From Blastobasis lacticolella (Eukaryota; Arthropoda; Insecta; Lepidoptera; Blastobasidae), in assembly GCA_905147135.1 (NCBI GenBank), contig LR990061.1:2720026-2784025 (forward strand): DNA of 64,000 bases, in the 5' to 3' direction. Made by a program: the position numbers and the translations under genes. The notes beneath the pieces were generated by a model. That model searched no databases. It was not told the DNA's origin and was given only the letters and a program-made list of their open reading frames with translations. Shown here piece by piece: positions 58,856-64,000 of the stretch (positions within the stretch are counted from its first letter, which is position 1; every line of letters begins with the position of its first letter).

Positions 58856-59885
58856 GTAAATGTTTGGGTGATGTTTAGGTGCTGATTTCGTTCAGGTAGG
58901 CAGACAGAATGTGAATTTGGGCTGTCTGTTTGGTTGTATAATAAGGCATCTTTTCTTGGAAACCTATAAATCGAAGTCGCGGATTGCCTTAATAGTTAAA
59001 AATGTGTTTTAAAATCTTAATTTAATTAACTTGATCACATTAAAGCGACCAAGCCGCTCCATATTGTTCCACTTTTATAAAAAATGAGATTGAGCGAAGT
59101 TACCTACACTTCAAACCCTGACCAATTGGTATCGTTCTCGGGCCTCCCTCGACGAAGAGAACGCCATAGAACTATTACATCTACCGACTTTCCAAAAATT
59201 TTTGTACAATAAAATTGCATGTTTACTCTAAAGTGTTCATTCCGCATAAGTGTAAAAGAGTCCTCGATCTAGAACATTTCACCATGATCCATTTAGTAAG
59301 TTGGCCAAGTAGAAAAAATGTGTACGTTATTCAAAGGTAAGGATGAGAAAGGACTTGCAGCAAAGCTTTAGAAGACATGCAAAAAGCCCATAAGACACTT
59401 TCCATTATATAATAATGATAAACATCTCCAATCGAGTTACACTCCCTGCAGTTAGCAGAGTCTGATTTTCCCATCATATATGCAGACTTATTTAACCGAA
59501 TGAGGTTATTGCAAAGATTTTGCCATTAATCTGTGGCTTCTTGGTATTTTCTGTGTAAATAACTGTTTTCTACTTACAGTGTCTCTCACTACCGCTAACA
59601 GTCGTTCACTGAACTCAACCCAAAAGTTAGGCGTGTCACTACTAACAAGAATCACTGTAATAATACCGGGACCATAGCGATAACATGGCATGTCACACTA
59701 TCATCACACATTGCCTGATAATGATAAAAAGTGGAACCGATCTTTTAATTGGTCACTTTCAAGTGTTTACTTTTTTTATCGATGTATGTGAAAGTTGTCC
59801 AGTTGGTGTTTGGTAATTTAAGATTGATTAGCGATCGGACTGCGGCTAAGCATTTTTGCATGAAATTTTTTTTTATCTCACTACT

Positions 59886-60254
59886 AGTGGACCCGGCGTG
59901 ACTTCGTTCGCGTACACCTACTTTACTCCTATCTACACTTTTTTTCTTACTTATAAACCTTCCTTTTGAATCACTCTATCTATTGTTGAAAACCGCATTA
60001 AAATCCGTTGCGTAGTTGAAAATATGTATACGCATAGACAGTGTCATGGGAGACTACATTATATTGTCTTAATTAAGATATTTTAAATGTTAATGTGTCC
60101 GTTGTCTGTAATTGTAACTGTTATTGTGTCGTGGTGTGCTATGTGTAATAAATGTATTTTCTATCTTTCTTTCTTTCTTACATACGAGTTTATACATTCA
60201 CAGACACATACATTCATACAAAGGAACAGACGGCGGGAAGCGACTTTGTTTCAT
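59886..60254 (-). repeat. Family E repeat interrupted by an insertion
   Basis: Antisense family E runs ACTAGTGGACCCGGCGTGAC to about 60038 and resumes at about 60223 with ACAGACGGCGGGAAGCGACT to 60254. The insert contains AATAAATGTATTTTC and (TTTC)n, suggesting the 3' end of another retroelement. Confidence 0.6.
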
Positions 60255-60599
60255 ACTATGTGTAGAAGGTAGCGAACAAGCTCACGGCCTGTCTGATGGT
60301 AACCAGTTACCGCGGCCTGTGGACGTTGCAATGCCTGTGGAATCACTTCTATGCTGCTGAACCTGGTTAAAACATTTTAAGCTCATTCTTGAAGAACGCC
60401 ATGTTGTACTCTGCAGGGAATATGTACATGAATTTAAACTAAGAGACAGTTTGAACCTATCCTAATCTTCTAACTTAATGATATTATTAAGGTAATGGTA
60501 CTATGATTATTATTTATTTCTATTCATAGAATATTATTCTTTAAAAACTTTATTGTGATTACGATGACGTTCAATAAGCTTATGTGTATAATAAAAATA

Positions 60600-60674
60600 C
60601 GGGCAGAAATTGAAATGATGAATTTTAATTTCTGTTACGGGTCTGGGTGTTCAAAAAAGCAGAACCGCAGGTGC
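60600..60674 (+). repeat. Family A internal fragment fused to family D
   Basis: GGGCAGAAATTGAAATGATG and TTTCTGTTACGGGTCTGGGT (family A) run directly into AAAAAAGCAGAACCGCAGGT (family D), which continues beyond the hAT element at 61817-61912 (GCGCTGGCTACTTTTTCCTT, CGAACCGGAACA). Confidence 0.6.
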
Positions 60675-60682
60675 GTTGTTAC

Positions 60683-61808
60683 TAGAGATGAAACGGATAG
60701 TTGTTTGGCCGGATGCCGGATACCGGATATCCGGACAGCCTCCTAGCCGGATAGCCAGATATCCGGCGGCCGGATATTCACAGGTCCTCTGAACAAGTTT
60801 GTACAAGCTGTAATCGCGGCGTGGGACTTTATATGACTGCATGTGTTTATGTAATTTAAAGTTTTCGTTTAATGTGAATAATTTGAACGATGAACTGAAC
60901 AATTCTTCCGCCCTCATACGGATTGATAGTTTCAAAATACGGGCTTACACATTAGCCCACAGCATCGTAGAGGATAAACGACATCGTATACTACCTCTAA
61001 ATATAAAGAAATTCATATTTTAATCCAGGATAATATTTTTTCATATCTATAATTTCAATATATATCTTGATTGACTTTAATTGATTACACTTAAAACATT
61101 ATAATACTAAACAGCACTTGTCAAAACTACACACGACCAAGATGCGTATTTATGCTGATCAGCGGGTGTCACCCTGTTGGGCAAAGTACGTAATGTGGAA
61201 GTTACAAAGTCACACCTATGCACGAAAAAATTTAAGAGCGCTCAATGCGATGGTGTGAGCATGTGCTCCGCCGCCCCAAAGATCACCTTAGTGCAAGCAG
61301 CCCTAAATTTGGCGACGACGACTCGCTGACGCGGAAGACACCCCACACGCCACTTGGCTGACGGCGGACCAACGGGACCTGAAGGACAATATTACTGACG
61401 CAGCTACTGCTCCTAATAGAAAGAAATGGAGGAAGCAGACAAGGAGAGCTGACTCCAGCTAATGGAAAAGGCATAGTGCAAAAAGAAGAGACCAGAAAAC
61501 AATTACATTTTTTTTGTTAACCTACCAAATAAACGATACGAGTAGAATAGGTGCCGATGCCGACATAATCAATAGTTATTTAATTAATATTTATGGTTTT
61601 TAATCGTTTTGATATGACTTTTTACTCGACTGCTACAGAAGGGCATATATTTCCGATGAGCAAAATCACTTTTATGGGCTTTTCATACATTTTTTACTAT
61701 CCGGTATCCGGCCGGATATTAACGCATTATCCGGTATCCGGCCGGATAGTAAATTATGGCCGGATAGGCCGGATATCGGATAGTGGCCGGATATCCGTTA
61801 CATCTCTA
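60683..61808. mobile_element. hAT-type non-autonomous DNA transposon
   Basis: Termini TAGAGATGAAACGGATA and TATCCGTTACATCTCTA are inverted repeats (one mismatch). An exact 8-bp target duplication GTTGTTAC flanks it (60675-60682 and 61809-61816), the hallmark of hAT insertion. Both subterminal regions are crowded with CCGGATA/TATCCGG repeats. No transposase frame. The middle (61160-61480) holds an RTE-like LINE remnant, RWCEHVLRRPKDHL in one frame. Confidence 0.85.
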
Positions 61809-62017
61809 GTTGTTACTGTGAAGGCAAAAATAAAATGCTTCATGCCTGCAATTGCGCTGGCTACTTTTTCCTTCGAACCGGAACAAAACAGCGCAAGCAT
61901 TATTGCAAGTTAGGAAGAGGAAGCCCAATAACCTAAACCTAGTGAAGGATAAAATAGCTAGCACAAAGTTAGTCTTAAAAGAAACTTTTTATAATTCCGC
62001 AGAATTTTTTTATTCTA

Positions 62018-62095
62018 CGCAGTGAAAACCAGCGGACAGTCCACCTCATTCACCCAAGCGGACTCCTCTGGCTTGATAGAATCCTACCACCTAAC
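62018..62095 (+). repeat. Family D fragment, internally deleted
   Basis: GCAGTGAAAACCAGCGGACA then TCACCCAAGCGGACTCCTCT and CCTACCACCT. Confidence 0.5.
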
Positions 62096-62099
62096 AAAT

Positions 62100-63235
62100 T
62101 TGTTTAATTAATTGCTTTTGAATTAATTTAAAATAGAACGACGTTTTAAAAATTAGTAGCCATCATTATGAGAAAGCATTATCTTACACGTCACATCGGG
62201 CTAAACCGATTAACAAAAATCAACAAAATTACAAGTGAAGCATGGTTTTGTATGAAATTTTGCGTCTACGATAGACCACAATCTGGGATAATATATTATA
62301 GTAAGTGATTGTTACCTAATTAAGTTTTCATGCTTAAACCACAACAATTTAAAATTCAAATTCGTATATTTAGAGACAGCTTCAACTCACTCCATAGGCT
62401 TTTTTATAAGTACTAGCCATAGACTTTTTATAAGTATTTAATAGGGGATACACTTGCAGGCAGCGTGTTCCATTACTTAGCTGTACGCATGATTAAGGTT
62501 GTATCAAAGCGGTTTGTGCGGATAGCTGCAAGATCCACGAATCCAATCCCACATACTACGGAAAAAATGCTCGCGAAAAATTTAACTAAGAAAAGCACAA
62601 ATCGATGGCACGAAGCACAAAACGTATCTTACGTTTAACACTTTCTTAAATTTGATTGTAAGTATCAAGCAGTCTTGGAATGACTAGATGAGTTTAGGGA
62701 AGAAATAGGTGACGTTTCCAAATGGCGAAGTGTCAAGGCCATTTAAACCTAAAGTACTATAAAGTCCTAAAATTGTACTAAAGCGTTTAAAAAGGTAATG
62801 TAAGTTGAAATTATCTTTATAGACTCACCTGCGAATCCGTAGCACCACCTGTCACCAACACACCTGCAACTGTCGACAACTGGCTTCAAACTGCACAGTC
62901 CAAATCACGGCGCCCATAATTATCATTCGAAAACTATGTTTCCACTATATCAGTAATATATGATAGATACAGTGCTATATCAAAATATCAAGTACGCATA
63001 CTCCATTAATCAGATACTACATACTAGTAATCTTGATGCTTGACATGATTTACATTCTCAACTAGGTATTTGCCGCGGACTTGCCTGGTCGACCCTGGTA
63101 TTTACTTTTAACACGTACAACCATGCATGAGTTACTTCGCTGCAACTTCTACCTACTCTCTTACTACCTACCACTTACCACCAGGATATATGGGGTCAAA
63201 TTATATTTAAAAAAAAGCACTAAGTACAGATATAG
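62100..63235. other. Intergenic, nothing recognised
   Basis: AT-rich sequence with short T/A runs; 62440-62560 resembles a worn LINE 3' end (AGCTGTACGCATGATTAAGG, GCGGATAGCTGCAAGATCCA; compare 26160-26240). No exon supported. Confidence 0.4.
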
Positions 63236-63238
63236 TAT

Positions 63239-64000
63239 GGTGTGTTGTGTGATGTCCGGCAGCACCACACATCTAACCATAGCAGTAGAATAGCATGAAA
63301 GGAGGGGTGCATGAAAGGAGCCTCCCCGCGGCGCACCCTGGAAGCAGCTGGACTCGGTAACGCAGAGTCCAGGCTGACAAATCCTCTCACCACAATGATT
63401 CGAAAACCACCCCAAATCGGGCAACACCATCAACCCCCAAGATCATACGCTCCAAAAGGTCCTTATCAGGGCCAAAATAAATCACAGATTCTAAACGGCC
63501 ACACTAAAAGCCAGTCTTACCGGCGGCCACTTCGACCTGCGCTGGTTGTAGTTTCCATAAACATCGAAGGCTTCTCTAGCGATAAATCAAACATCTTAGC
63601 GACCCTATGTAAAGAAATGAAGTGCGATGTCCTCTGCGTCCAAGAGACCCATAGAGATTCTAACCAAATAAGACCTCAAATCCCAGGAATGGCGCTGATA
63701 GCGGAAATTCCTCAAGCAAAATACGGAAGTGCAGTTTTTGCAAACCCAAATTTAGCAATACTTTCAGCATCTTGCAACTCTGAAAATGAAATTGAAATAA
63801 TTACAATAGACACCGGTAATTGTACTATAACATCTCTTTATAAACCCCCAAATACTCCTTTCAAATTTGTCGGTACATCTAACTTCAACAACCACCGCAC
63901 AAAAATTATAGTTGGTGACTTCAACAGCCATAGCTCGGCATGGGGCTATGCAAATTCAAACCCTGACGGAGACTCTGTGGAAACATGGGCAGAAGTTGAA
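63239..64000 (+). mobile_element. 5' end of a non-LTR retrotransposon; endonuclease ORF open to the window edge
   Basis: From ATG at 63311 the frame is open for 230 codons to base 64000. After a basic, Pro-rich N-terminal stretch it reads LVVVSINIEGFSSDKSNIL, CDVLCVQETHRDS and KIIVGDFNSHSSAWGYAN. These are the N, QETH and GDFN motifs of an APE-type endonuclease, with no stop or frameshift. The RT domain lies outside the window. The untranslated leader (63239-63310) contains GTGTGATGTCCGGCAG and AGTAGAATAGCA. Clade not assigned. Confidence 0.82.

Noticed and set aside
1..64000. A defence system, CRISPR array, phage or operon-type system
   Set aside because: The window is animal genomic DNA with spliced genes and retroposons; no regular spaced repeats or clustered prokaryotic-type genes were found.

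Overview
This is a eukaryotic window, most likely from a moth or butterfly (Lepidoptera). It has small exons separated by large, AT-rich, repeat-packed introns, canonical GT-AG junctions, and many short retroposons, some with tRNA-like heads and pol III A/B boxes. There is no bacterial-style operon, CRISPR array or phage content. Two protein-coding genes can be assembled by eye, and both read through every junction in phase. The species cannot be named from the sequence.

Left part (about 590-10,100, + strand): the last six visible coding exons of EDRF1 (erythroid differentiation-related factor 1). They encode about 419 residues ending at a TAG at 9566-9568, with an AATAAA at 10092. The 5' part of the gene lies beyond the left edge. 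The introns carry SINEs, LINE tails, a 24-27 bp minisatellite, a foldback element and a 222-bp tandem duplication of exon 6933-7090 with its downstream intron.

Middle (15,806-42,915, - strand, convergent with EDRF1): a complete nine-coding-exon MFS sugar transporter of 479 residues (facilitated trehalose transporter Tret1-like). Its first intron is 15.6 kb and the others are 0.56-2.25 kb. The 3' end of coding exon 6 is repeated twice more, in decayed form, in the adjacent intron. The stop codon lies inside a perfect splice-donor consensus. The large first intron holds part of a LINE on the same strand and one well-formed but unassigned exon-like block on the opposite strand (34,759-34,950).

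Right part (43-64 kb): I see no host gene. It is mainly transposable-element debris: LINE tails (one with an exact 14-bp target duplication), a 1,126-bp hAT-type element with an 8-bp target duplication inserted into another repeat, a short retroposon flanked by a perfect 127-bp direct duplication, and at the right edge the 5' end of a LINE whose endonuclease ORF is open to the last base.

Repeat families are called A to E here for convenience. A is a tRNA-headed SINE of about 260 bp. B is a second tRNA-like SINE. C is a retroposon of about 255 bp with a (GAT)n tail. D is a repeat of about 290 bp, and E is a repeat of about 190 bp ending in ACTAGT.
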